Assembly (NCBI GenBank): GCA_002901265.1
Contig: PPHI01000057.1
Coordinates: 1-64,000, forward strand
DNA length: 64,000 nt
Direction of reading: 5' to 3'
Origin: Rhodopirellula baltica
GTDB taxonomy: Bacteria > Planctomycetota > Planctomycetia > Pirellulales > Pirellulaceae
Part shown: positions 46,285 through 57,600 of the stretch, one piece after another
Layout: each line of letters begins with the position of its first letter
Position numbering within the stretch: the stretch's first letter is position 1
Notes under the pieces: model-generated
Told to the model about the DNA's origin: nothing
What the model saw: the letters and a program-made list of their open reading frames with translations, nothing else
Databases searched by the model: none
Position numbers and translations under genes: made by a program

Positions 46285-47055
46285 ATGGTAATCTGCGAAG
46301 ACTACAACCTCATTTTTGTCGAAGTCCCGAATACGGGATGCACGGCAATCAATCGAGTCTTGACCCAGCACTACGGTGGGCGCTCGATCTTGCACAAACA
46401 CGCGGTCTACTACGAACTGAAACGAGAGTTTGGACGAAAACTGAAAGGCATGACCGTCTTTGCGACCGTTCGATCGCCGTTAGAAGTCATGATGACGCAG
46501 TTCCAGAAAATGACCTACGACCACCGTAATCGTTTTTCGGAACCCGAGCGTAGGCAAGCCTGGAGCTTGACCCCAAAGCATCGCAAGATGTTCAATGACA
46601 TCCAATCCGGGCTGACGTTTTCAGACTACCTGCAAAAATACTTCCAACGGGAGTATCACAATTTTTACCTACTCGGATGCCAGCATGTTGATTTCCTGTT
46701 GCGTCACGAGTCGTTGCAGGAGGGATTTGAACAGGTCATGCGCCACGTCGGCGTCGCGTCTCCGGTGACCATCCCGCACACCAATAAAACAGAAGGCAAG
46801 AAAACGATTTCCGAGGCATACGCACCGGACGTGCGGCGGCATGTGGCGGACGTTTTTGGTCCTTTTATGGAAAAATGGGGATATACATTTCCTCCCGAAT
46901 GGAGTGTCGCTCGACCGAGCCTTTCGCGTCGCCTTCGATTCAAGGCGATCGAGTCGGCCGCCGAATTTGCATCGAGCACTTTGGGAGTTTCCCCGAACGG
47001 ATCACCACGCTGGATCCAAGCCGTGCGTGACGGGATTCGTCCAATCACAGGCTAA
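46285..47055 (+). CDS. Sulfotransferase 4 of 7 (carbohydrate sulfotransferase-like, Stf2 type)
   Basis: 256 residues from the ATG at 46285 (the frame opens at 46255). The N-terminal FVEVPNTGCTAIN corresponds to the FxxIPKTGGTS loop of the chondroitin/HNK-type family, with Lys replaced by Asn in the usual KTG. TVFATVRSPLEVMMTQF is the 3'-phosphate motif with Arg and Ser kept. TIPHTNKTEGKK near 175-190 and FGPFMEKWGYTFP at the end complete the family pattern. Because the loop Lys normally contacts the sulfate, the K-to-N change may alter catalysis. Confidence 0.82.
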   Translation: MVICEDYNLIFVEVPNTGCTAINRVLTQHYGGRSILHKHAVYYELKREFGRKLKGMTVFATVRSPLEVMMTQFQKMTYDHRNRFSEPERRQAWSLTPKHRKMFNDIQSGLTFSDYLQKYFQREYHNFYLLGCQHVDFLLRHESLQEGFEQVMRHVGVASPVTIPHTNKTEGKKTISEAYAPDVRRHVADVFGPFMEKWGYTFPPEWSVARPSLSRRLRFKAIESAAEFASSTLGVSPNGSPRWIQAVRDGIRPITG

Positions 47056-47069
47056 AATCAGGATTCTTT

Positions 47070-47681
47070 GTGCGTATTCTCTTTTTGCAAAAGCGGTTTT
47101 TATTCCCTGCCGACACCGGCGGTAAGATCCGCACGCTCAATGTCCTTCGACATCTGTCGAAGTGGCACGAAGTCACCTACCTGTGCAACGAACGGCCAGA
47201 GGATCGCAACTTTCGGTCCAAGATGACGGACCTCGGATTAAAGCTTGAGACAATTCCCTGGGCCGAAACGCCGCGGTATACACCGGCGTTCTACAAAGAC
47301 CTAGCAGTCAACATGCTTTCCAGGTACCCCTACAACGTCAACAAGGACTACGACGTCAAACTCCGGAATGCGGCCGCTTCGATTCTTGCGAAATCTCAAA
47401 TCGATCTGCTCATCTGTGACTTTGTCCAAATGGCAAGGAACTCGATCGGTCTTGATTCGCCCGCATCGATTCTCTTCGAACACAATGTCGAAGCAAAGAT
47501 CTTTGAACGACATTTCAAGACAGATCCGGGGATGGTTCGCCGCGGTACATGTGGCTGCAATGGAAAAAGATGGCGGCGTTTGAAGGAAGAGCGGGCCATC
47601 AATTTGACCGGGTTATTGCGGTCAGCCAATCTGATAAAGCAATCTATCAAGAACAATATGGATGGAACCATGTCGACGTGA
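47070..47681 (+). CDS. Glycosyltransferase family 4, N-terminal part (frameshifted)
   Basis: Genuine coding runs from the ATG-like start at 47070 to about 47546; the remaining ~45 residues to the stop are out-of-frame text. The N-terminal LFLQKRFLFPADTGGKIRT, HEVTYLCNE and ASILFEHNVEAKIFERHF are GT-B acceptor-domain motifs. The protein should continue with YMWLQWKKMAAFE, which is found one base out of frame from 47549. Adding one T to the T at 47546 (GGTAC to GGTTAC) restores it. Confidence 0.82.
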   Translation: MRILFLQKRFLFPADTGGKIRTLNVLRHLSKWHEVTYLCNERPEDRNFRSKMTDLGLKLETIPWAETPRYTPAFYKDLAVNMLSRYPYNVNKDYDVKLRNAAASILAKSQIDLLICDFVQMARNSIGLDSPASILFEHNVEAKIFERHFKTDPGMVRRGTCGCNGKRWRRLKEERAINLTGLLRSANLIKQSIKNNMDGTMST

Positions 47682-48271
47682 TCGACACCTCAGTCGACAC
47701 CGAGTATTTCCGCCCACAAGATGTCGCTCCGACACCAGAACGCCTAGTCTTTATCGGCTCGATGGACTGGCTGCCAAATATCGATGGCATGACATGGTTT
47801 GTCTCCGAAGTGTTTCCGAAGCTTCGCAAACGCGCTCCCAATGTGACTCTGCAAATCGTTGGACGCAATCCGACGGATGCGGTCCAAAAGCTGGCAGCGA
47901 CGGATGGCGTCGAAGTGACTGGTAGTGTCGACGACACCCGACCTTACCTGGCCAGCTCCACTGCCGTGATCGTCCCACTTCGCATTGGCGGTGGTACTCG
48001 GCTGAAGATTCCCGAAGCGATGTCGATGAAAAAACCGATTATCAGCACCACCATCGGAGCAGAAGGCTTGCCCGTCGCTCACGATGAACACCTGCTGATT
48101 GCTGATCGGGCGGAATCATTTGTGGATCAAACCGTGCGTCTATTTGACGATCCATCCCTCGCGCATCGTTTAGCCGAATCCGCCTACGATTTAGTCCAGG
48201 AACGGTTTAGCTCGGAAGCTGTCGCACGTCAGTTTGAAGCCATCTGCCAACGAACCATCGAAAGCAAATGA
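47549..48271 (+). CDS. Glycosyltransferase family 4, C-terminal part (frameshifted)
   Basis: 240 residues forming the donor-binding half: VIAVSQSDKAIY, VDVIDTSVDTEYF, FIGSMDWLPNIDGMTWF, VPLRIGGGTRLKIPEAMSM and ISTTIGAEGL. In this subfamily the first Glu of EX7E is replaced by the GGGTRLK loop, so the enzyme should be active if joined to its N-terminal half. The ATG at 47549 is an internal Met of the restored protein. Its stop overlaps the start of the MaoC frame (48268) by 4 nt, so it is coupled to the megasynthase unit. Confidence 0.84.
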   Translation: MWLQWKKMAAFEGRAGHQFDRVIAVSQSDKAIYQEQYGWNHVDVIDTSVDTEYFRPQDVAPTPERLVFIGSMDWLPNIDGMTWFVSEVFPKLRKRAPNVTLQIVGRNPTDAVQKLAATDGVEVTGSVDDTRPYLASSTAVIVPLRIGGGTRLKIPEAMSMKKPIISTTIGAEGLPVAHDEHLLIADRAESFVDQTVRLFDDPSLAHRLAESAYDLVQERFSSEAVARQFEAICQRTIESK

Positions 48272-48627
48272 AGTCAATGAACGCATCGAGTTCAGACGAC
48301 ATCGCTGTCAACAAGACCACCGATCACTCCGTGACCAAAGAAAACGCATCCACGACCTTTCTGGTTTCGGCGGCGGAGCTACACGAGTACGCACGTTGGT
48401 CCCGTGACGTCAACCCATTGCACGTGGATGTCGAAGCGGGACGCAGATCTGCGTTTGGCGGAAATATCTGCCATGGCATTTTGGTGTTGTCCAAGATGCT
48501 CTCATACTTGCCTTGCACGGTCTGCGTGCGAGGTTGGATGTCGAATTTCGCGGGGCAGTCTACCCGGATCAAACGTATCAACTGGAAATCGTCAAAACCA
48601 AGGACAGCCATCGCCTTCGCTTGCTAG
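48268..48627 (+). CDS. MaoC-like hydratase domain, separated N-terminus of the megasynthase (frameshifted)
   Basis: The ATG at 48268 overlaps the preceding stop (ATGA). Residues 30-80 are a MaoC/R-hydratase hot-dog domain with the catalytic pair D47 and H52 in SRDVNPLHVD and the FGGNICHGIL helix. Family knowledge: these hydrate or dehydrate enoyl thioesters. From about 48512 the frame is wrong; the same domain continues as LHGLRARLDVEFRGAVYP in the frame of the large protein. One extra C in the CC at 48511-48512 joins both into one ~3114-residue protein starting at 48268. The remaining residues to 48627 are out-of-frame noise. Confidence 0.8.
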   Translation: MKSMNASSSDDIAVNKTTDHSVTKENASTTFLVSAAELHEYARWSRDVNPLHVDVEAGRRSAFGGNICHGILVLSKMLSYLPCTVCVRGWMSNFAGQSTRIKRINWKSSKPRTAIAFAC

Positions 48628-51600
48628 ACGACGAGCAACTGGTCCTGCTTGCTGATACGCGAGAAGCGAACGTCGATTTCACATTTGTTGAACAGGAACT
48701 TTCGAATTCAGTCGAAGTTCCGATTCGCCAGCGTCCTCTGGACCGTACAGCGCGTGAGTGCATCGACGGTATAGCCATCCATGGACGGTACCAAGTTGAT
48801 TCGCCCTCCACGGTCGATTGGACCTTGGATGACACCGTTGGTCGGAACCAGATTCTTGCGTTGACGAGTTATTTGGTTGGGATGGAAATCCCAGGTCTGC
48901 ATTCGCTGTTCACACAACTGTCAATCGAGTTTGGTTTAGTCGACCAAGCAGACGTAAGCGGAAAGCTTGTCGATCAGGCTTCGTCGATTTCGTATTCGTT
49001 CGAAACGACACGCTTTGACCCCGCATTGCGGATGCTCGACAGCGAACTCCGTGTTGTAGCGACAGAGACGACACCGGCAGCTAAGGCGTCTATCAGAACC
49101 TACTTCCGGTTGCCTTCGGGGCCGACATCACCGGAGAACGTTAAACGCCTACTGCTAAAAAGCGGAACACTGGACTCCTTGCGAGATCAGGTGTTCTTAG
49201 TTTCTGGTGGCAGTCGGGGCTTGGGTGCTGATTTCGTTTCCACGCTGGCTCTCGCCGGAGCAACGGTCTACGCCACAGGCCGAAGCTTTCCTGACGAAAC
49301 CCGTCAGACAATCTCAGAACTTCAGGAACTCGGTGCGACGGTTCACCTGTTGATCGGTGATGTGGGCAATCAAGCTTGGTGCGACGAGATAGCGACACGG
49401 ATCAAAGCAGACGAAGGTCGGCTGAACGGGTTGGTGTTAAACGCGTGTGCTCCTCCGCAGGTCGTTACCCTGGGTGACGACCTCGATGGAACACATTTTA
49501 GTTCCTACATCAATGACAACCTCAATCTCGTGCGTCGACCGTTGCTCGCTTGTCGCCAACTTCTTTGCGACAGTAACGGTCGAGCGATCGCTATCTCATC
49601 GTCTTTCGTTGAAGAGAATCCCCCCGCCTTCGCGTCGTATGTCGCGTTAAAAACGGCAACCGAAAGTCTGCTGACAGTATTCACCAAAGAAAACGATAAA
49701 GTCGCAGGGATCGTCGTCCGACCGCCACGGTTACAAACGGCATGGAATGATACACCGATGGCTATCGCTGGTGCACGGCCCACCATCGACATCGTGATTG
49801 AGTTGGCCCAACGCCTCGCTACGCCGCAGGATCCAGGCACAACGGAACTGATCAGTCAGTTCAAGAAACAACGCTCGCTGGAGTTCGAAAAGAAGCGTTC
49901 AGAGGATGAAGGCTTAAATGCACAAATCGATTTATCGATCGTCGCAACCTTTACCGCGGAGCCCATTCGACAGGCATTAGACTTTTGGTTCGATATGCTT
50001 GGGATACGAGGTGAAATCAAATTCGAGCCCTACGCACAGGTGCTACAGTCGCTGCTCAATCCTGGCAGTCTGACGAACACCACTTCCGGTACCGCGGTCG
50101 TCATGATTCGCATCTCCGATTGGTTGCGTGAACAAGGCGACTCCCTTGCAGATGAAACTGAGCAATTTCAGTTTTTGAGCTCGATGGCCGAAGAAACGAT
50201 TGCTGCTCTCGAACAACATCGATCAATCTCTTCTGGCAAGACGCTGCTGCTGCTCTGTCCTTCGGCAGGAAACGGTCCATGGAAAACGATTGAGGAACAA
50301 CTCAAGGCTGCCGCAACCGGTCTGACTGGTGTTGCCGTCGTCGAAGCATCCGATTTCCATGATGTCTACGCCGTTCGCGAAATCGATGACCCACTGCGAA
50401 ACAAGATTGGACACATACCCTACCTGCCGTCTTACTTCAGCTTTCTTGCGACAGTCATTTCACGCCGACTGTACCGGCTTTATTCTCCCGGACGAAAACT
50501 GGTCGCCAGCGATTGCGATAATACGCTATGGGAAGGAGTGGTTGGCGAGGAGGGGACTGATGGCATTCGCATTCACGCACAACATCAGAGACTGCAAAAG
50601 TACCTGTCCAACCTTAGCGAACATGGAATCCTGGTCGCTTTGTGCAGCAAAAACGAAGAAGCTGATGTATGGCCGGTCTTCGAAGAACGTTCAGACATGC
50701 TACTCCAACGCGAGAGCATTGTCGGAGCACAAATCAATTGGCTACCCAAATCTGGCAACCTCTATGAGCTTGCCGAACGTTTAAACCTCGGCGTCGATAG
50801 TTTTGTCTTTTTAGATGACAACCCCGTCGAATGCGGCGAAGTACGGAGTCATTGTCCTTCGGTCCTGACCTTGCGGTACCCTGTCGAGCCAAATGCCGCA
50901 ACGCGTATCGTTGACCACCTTTGGGATCTAGACGTCCTCTCGATCACATCGGCGGACCGTTCACGTACCGAACAGTATCGCCAAGAAGCCGACCGCCAAG
51001 CCTTGCGGCAGTCGTCCGGCAGCTTTGCGTCATTCTTAGACAGTTTAGAACTCGATATCGATTTCAGAGAACTAAACGCTGAAGACGTCGCTCGTGCAAG
51101 CCAACTGACTTTGCGCACCAATCAGTTCAACCTGACGACGGTTAGGCGTGACGAAACAGAAATGCGGCGTCTGCTGGAGGACTCCCGCTACACCGTCAAT
51201 AGCGTCCGCGTCCGCGATCGGTTTGGCGACTACGGCTTTGTTGGTCTACTGATCGTCGACTTTGCCGCTGATCAACCGCTTCTTGATTCGTTCATGCTAA
51301 GTTGTCGCGTCATGGGGCGAGGTGTCGAGCATCGCATGATGGCGAAAGTCGCCGAAATCGCGAACACGCATTCGGCAAACGAGATTCGCGTTCAAGCGTT
51401 CGTCACCGAACGCAATTCGCCAGCACGAACCTTCGTCAGTTCTTTGTCGCCAGACATTGTCGCAAGTACCAATGGCGACATTGACGTGGTCTTTAAGACT
51501 GACGATCTGCAAGATTGCAAGTTCGAACCTCAGCAAGCAACAGATCAACAACTTAGCAAACAGCAAGCGACCGATTCCAAAGTCGACACATCAATTCCGA

Positions 51601-54600
51601 CGACGGACAGTTATGCGCAGCTTCGTTGGCGAGAGACGTTTCTAGAACGAATCGTGACTGAACTGCACCAGATTGATGCAATTCATGCAGCAGTTCTCGG
51701 TGAAGAAAATGTTGCGGCAACAAACGCTATCGAAGTTACCGACACCGAAACGATTGAGCCTCAAGTCGTTCAAGCATTTGCCGATGCGTTGCGAATTTCG
51801 CCTGACGAAGTTCGGCGCCACGATCGCCTTGAGAACTTGGGTTGTGATTCATTCAAAGTCGTGGAAATTACGGTCAGCCTGTCGGCGCTTTACCCGTGGC
51901 TTCCCAGCACGCTTTTGTTTGAACATTCCAGCGTCTCAGAGATCGTTGCCGCGATTACCGATTTTGCAACGACAGCGAATGATCACGATTCAGATCGAAC
52001 CCGCACGAGCGTGCGAATCACCGGAACCCGCAACCGTGATCTTGCGAATACGGACTTGGCGATCGTCGGATACTCGGTCAAAACCGCTGGGGCGAACAGT
52101 CCTGAGGAACTGTGGGAACTAATCAGCCAAGGACGTAGTTCGGTTACGCCGGTTCCACGTCAACGCCCCGGATTCCTGGGTCCCCTGAAAGACAACCGTA
52201 GACACTGGGCCGGGCTGCTGGATTCGGTTGACGGTTTCGATGCAGAATTCTTCGGGATCGCGCCCCACGAGGCCGCATTGATCGATCCGCAAATGCGTCT
52301 GTTTATGCAAACCGCATGGCATGCCCTCGAAGATGCCGGAGACGCAGGCGATCGACGCGATCCGACCACCGGCGTATTTGTCGGAGTCATGTACAGTGAT
52401 TACCGAAATTTTGCCAACCAGACACTGGCGGCATCTGAATTACCCTATCGATGTTGGGAAAGCTTTGCGTTTGCCAACCGACTTTCACAATTTCTGGGAG
52501 TCAACGGACCGAGTGTTGCGGTCGACACCGCCTGCTCTTCCTCTGGTGCGGCGATCCATTATGCAAGTCAATCGCTTTTGGGCGGAGATTGTGATACCGC
52601 GATTGTGGGCGGACTGAACCTGATTCTCGATCCGGCCCGGTTTGTCCAGCTTGGAAGATTGGGGATCCTCTCGCCAAACGGTCAATGCAGGACGTTTGGT
52701 TCCGAAGCGAATGGCACCGTCCTCGGTGAAGGCGTTGGCGTCGTTGTGATTCGTCGGCTGAACGATGCGCTCGAACGGGGAGATCGAATCCACGCGGTGA
52801 TCCGTGGCGTCGGCATCAGCAATGGTGCCGGAACCGTCGGTTTTACGGCGCCCAACCCGCAAGCACAGGCTGACGCGATTCGCAATTGCTTGGCCAAGTC
52901 TGGCGTTGATCCCAGTGAGATTTCCTATGTCGAAACTCACGGCACAGGCACTCAGCTCGGTGACCCTATCGAAGTCCGTGGGCTAGCCCTTGCCTATACC
53001 GATCGACAGTTCGCCAGCCAACCATCCGATAAGCGTACGATTTGCCGAATCGGTTCGATCAAGCCGAATATTGGCCATCTCGAAGCTGGTGCCTGTATTG
53101 TCGGACTTATCAAAGTCTTGCTGCAACTCAAGCATCGACAACTTGCCCCTTCATTGACTTCGGCGGCACCGAATCCCAAGATCGACTTCGCCCGTGAACC
53201 CTTTGCAGTTCAAACAGAACTGACACCTTGGCTCGCGCCCGATTCCAGCAGCGACGGACTCTTGCGTGCAGGCGTGAATTCGTTCGGTGTTGGCGGCACC
53301 AACGTCCACTTGATCATCGAGGAACCGCCTCGCCAACTGATCGATGCGCCACATGACGTTGAACTACCACGTGACCCCGTCATTCTGAACGGCGAACCCG
53401 TTCAGCCGCTTCAACAATGGATTGTCCCGGTTTCTGCACCAACCCAATCCGGTTTGCATTCGGCGGCAAGATCTTTAGCCGAACAGCTTCGCAAGCATCC
53501 GACGTTGCCTCTTTCTGCTGTGGCAGAATCACTGCGTCTCGGCCGTCAGCACTTTGCCTATCGCGCAGCCATCTTGCCTTGCAATGTTGGCGAAGCAATT
53601 GAATGCCTTACCGCTCTTGCCAATTCGGACGAACATCCTCACGTCATCGTTGGAGATCAGCCGGCTTCGAAAGTTGACCGTTTCGGATTCTTGTATACCG
53701 GTCAAGGTTCACAGTTTGCTGGAATGGGGCGTGAGCTCTACACCTCGTTCGATGTCTTCCGAAATTCGATCGACGAATGCAACCGAATTTTCGTCAGTGA
53801 GTTTGAACTCGACATACACGAGTTGCTATTCGAGCGGACCACTGGGAATGACCGAATCCATCAAACGCAATTCACGCAGCCTGCTTTGTTTTGTATTCAG
53901 TACGCCCTTGCCAATCTTTGGCAGTCGTGGGGTGTGCGTCCTACATTTGTATTAGGGCACAGCATCGGCGAGTTTGCCGCCATGGTGACAGCAGGCGTAC
54001 TCAACCTCGAAGATGCGGCAAAGCTGGTTGAAGCTCGTGGGCGATTAATGCAGCAACTGCCAAGCGGTGGCGTGATGTGTTCGGTGAAAGCAGAACGGTC
54101 ACGCGTCGAACCTTTGGTCAAACAAACCGAAGGCATCTCCATCGCCGCGTTCAACGGTCCAGAATCAATTGTCATATCGGGTGACGAGTCACGGGTTCTA
54201 GAGCTCGTCAAGACGCTCGAGAATGACGGATGTAAAGCGACGATGTTGCAGGTGTCACATGCATTTCACTCACACCGCATGGACCCAATTCTCGAAGACT
54301 TCGAACAAGTCGCGTCCCATGCGAATTTGCAATCGCCAGTGATCCCTTGGATCAGCACCGTCACAGGTAGCGACATCGAAGTGGTTTCACCGGCCTACTT
54401 CCGTGAACAAATTCGAAAGCCGGTTGCGTTCCATGGTGCGATGCAATGCGCAGACACATCGCACCCTGACGCCTACATCGAAATCGGCCCGCGCCCCTAC
54501 TCACTTTCGATGGGCAGACGCTGCGTGCCCGAAAGCTCTGCCGCTTGGCTGCCTTCGATCAATCAGAACGTGAGCGAAGTCACATCAATCCTAAAGTCAC

Positions 54601-57600
54601 TCGCCGAATGCTTCGTGCGAGGTGGGAAGCTGCCAAATGTGTGGCATCACCAAGGAAATGCCCCAAGCACAAACAGAGTGCCTACGATCAGTTTGCCGGG
54701 CTATCCGTTCGACGAACAGAAACACTGGTTTGAAACGCCTCCCAGATCCGACGAAGCACTTCCTTCTGTAGCGGCAGCTGAAGAGTTCCAAAATCTTCTC
54801 TACCAGGAAACGCTGCAAGAACTCACGGCAAATCCTGACTCGGACAAGAAGGCGTTACTTGTCCTGAACGCCGCTGACCTCAAATTTTCCGCCGATGTGT
54901 CGTTTCCGTTTCATCACATCGTCAACGAAAACGAGTGGTCCGATCCGGCCGGGATGTTGAATCGACTTGTTGCTGATCAAGACCAAGAGTTCGCATCTTT
55001 GGTCGTCGTGATTCCCCGATGTGAATCGGAAACGAAAGAAAATTGGATCGCAGAGTGTTTGTTGTCGCTCTCAAAGATATTCGAAGCAGCTCATAAAAAC
55101 CAAAACACTTCCCACCTGCCGATTTGGGTGGTCACTCGCGGTGCCCATTCTGTTGCTGCAGATGACTGCGTTTGTCCTGAGATGCGAGCGGTATGGGGAT
55201 TCTGTCGTTCGATCGCTCTGGAACGCCCATCGCAATGGGGCGGAATTCTCGACCTGTCCAGTTCGTGCACCAGCATCCCAGTTGAGTCAGTTGGCGAGCT
55301 TTTAAGCCAACACGGTAACGAAGACCAATTGATCCGTCGCGGAACGCAAACGTTTGTGCCCCGACTAGTACCAGGTCTACCTGACACAAACTCCGAACGT
55401 GCTGCAGATATCAGATGCGACCGCAGTTACCTCGTGACTGGCGGACTGGGCGCCTTGGGACTTCACGCGACCGAATGGTTGATCGCGTCTGGTGCAAAGG
55501 CAATCGTGTTGGTCAGTCGAAGCAGTCCCAACGAAACCAACCGTGAACGACTTGACCTTTGGCGTCAGCAAGGCATCGCACTCGTCCACGTCCCCTGCGA
55601 TGTGACGGATACGTCTCAGTTGCGAACTGCGATCGAAAAGGCAGGAACGTTGGCTCCGCTAGGCGGTGTCATCCATACTGCGGGGATTGACCAGGTTTGC
55701 CCAATTGAGTCGCTTGATCGCGACAACGTCGCTCGATCGCTTGCTGCCAAGGTCAGCGGTGCATGGAGTCTCCATCGAATCACGGAATCGATGCCGATCG
55801 ATTTCATGATTTTTTATTCGTCCATTTCCGCGAACTGGGGCTCGGCGGAACGGACGGTGTATGCAGCCGCGAATGCATGTCTCGATGCACTTGCCGACGC
55901 TCGCGTCCGCAGTGGACTACCTGCATTGTCGATCAATTGGGGCCCCTGGGCTGGAGGCGGAATGGCATCGGATGAATCGCTCGACGCGCTCGCAGCGATC
56001 GGGAACGATCCCGTTTCACCAGGACCCGCGATGGCAGCTCTCGAATGGGTTCTCACACGTGGTGCCAAACAGGTAACAATTGCAAACGTCCGATGGGACA
56101 TCTTCAAACCGGTCCTCGAAGCCCGTCGACAACGTCCCTACTTAGCAGAACTGGGGAGAAGTGGCCCCAGCGGCAACTCCAGCAGTAGCGGGAACGGTGA
56201 CGGTGAAGACTGGCTGCATTCAATTGTCGGATTGGATCGTGAACAGCGTCTCGCTGCAATCGTGGAACGCATTGCAACGAATGTCGCTACCGTACTGGGG
56301 CAGAGCTCACCAGATCGTATTCCAAAAGAAAAAAGTCTCTTCCAGATCGGACTCGATTCGCTTTCCGCATTGATGCTGTTAAAGCGACTCAATGGTGCAT
56401 TTCCAACGGAGTTCACATTTGCTGATCTGAATCTGCCTGGAATTCACTCCATCGCTGCATCAGTTATCGAGCGTTTGCCTTCGGAAGCCAACGACTCCGA
56501 TCCGGCACCTGTCGTTCGCGTTTCAACCGCAGCAACTGGCAACGTCATTCAGGTCGGGGATGCGAACCGAGAAGAAATCGCAGCCTTTCACAAAGCGGGT
56601 TGGCCGCATCGACCAGAATCACTTAACGAAGTTCGCTTCCGCTGGATGGTCGAACAATCCGCAGAACGCCTTGGTGCCACACCGTCTGCATGGTTTTATC
56701 GTATCAATGACCAAATCGTTGGACAAAACCTAGCGATCTCGGTTCGCTGCAAAATCGGCGAACGTGATTTTACAACCGGATGGCATGTCGACACACGAGT
56801 CTTGGAAGCGTTCCAAACACTCGGCATCGGGCCGGAACTGATGCAGCAAGCGGAGCGGCAATTGCCGTTCAGTTTGTCACTAGGCCAAACACAGCAGATG
56901 CGGGACATTCTCGTTGCGCTCGGTTGGGATATTGTTTGTCCTTTGAACCAATTCGTTTACATCGTTGACCCGAAGCAGGTTTTCAACGAGAAGCTTCCGA
57001 TCGGGATGTTGGCCGGTCCGGCATCAACGATTTGGCGTGGGATCGATAAAACGAAACGCGTCGTGCGTTCCAGTCCGGTACCCGCGTCCTATCAAACCAT
57101 TCCGATCGATCGCTTTGGTGAGCAGCATGATCTGCTTTGGGAACAAATGTCGCAGAATGTAGGCTGTGGCACCGTTCGTGACGCTTCGTTTATGAATTGG
57201 AAGTATGTCGATCAACCAGGACAAAACTTTCACTGCATTGAAGTTCGCCAGAATGGACGTTCGGTTGCTACAGCAACGGCGACGATTCGTGAACCAGATC
57301 ACGCCTACCCCTACCGACGTGCAATGCTTGGCGATTTGATTGCGAACTTGGATGACCGAGTTGCAATCGCCGCGGCAATCGAAGGCATCGTGACATCTGT
57401 ACGGCGCCAGGGTGCTGCTATCTTGATTGCGAACATCACTCACCCGATCATCGAACGCGCGTTGCTTGCGTATGGATTTATTCGGCGGCAACCCGAGCGA
57501 TTCCTTGTGATTCGACGCGAAGGGCTGGACCCCGCCTCCGCCGAAACGGCAATCAAGAAAGACAACTGGCTTCTCAGCCTTGCTGACTCTGACATCGACC

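Noticed and set aside
54700-55430. A dehydratase domain between AT and KR of the megasynthase
   Set aside because: No HxxxGxxxxP motif is seen; the stretch looks like the structural (inactive) half of the ketoreductase.
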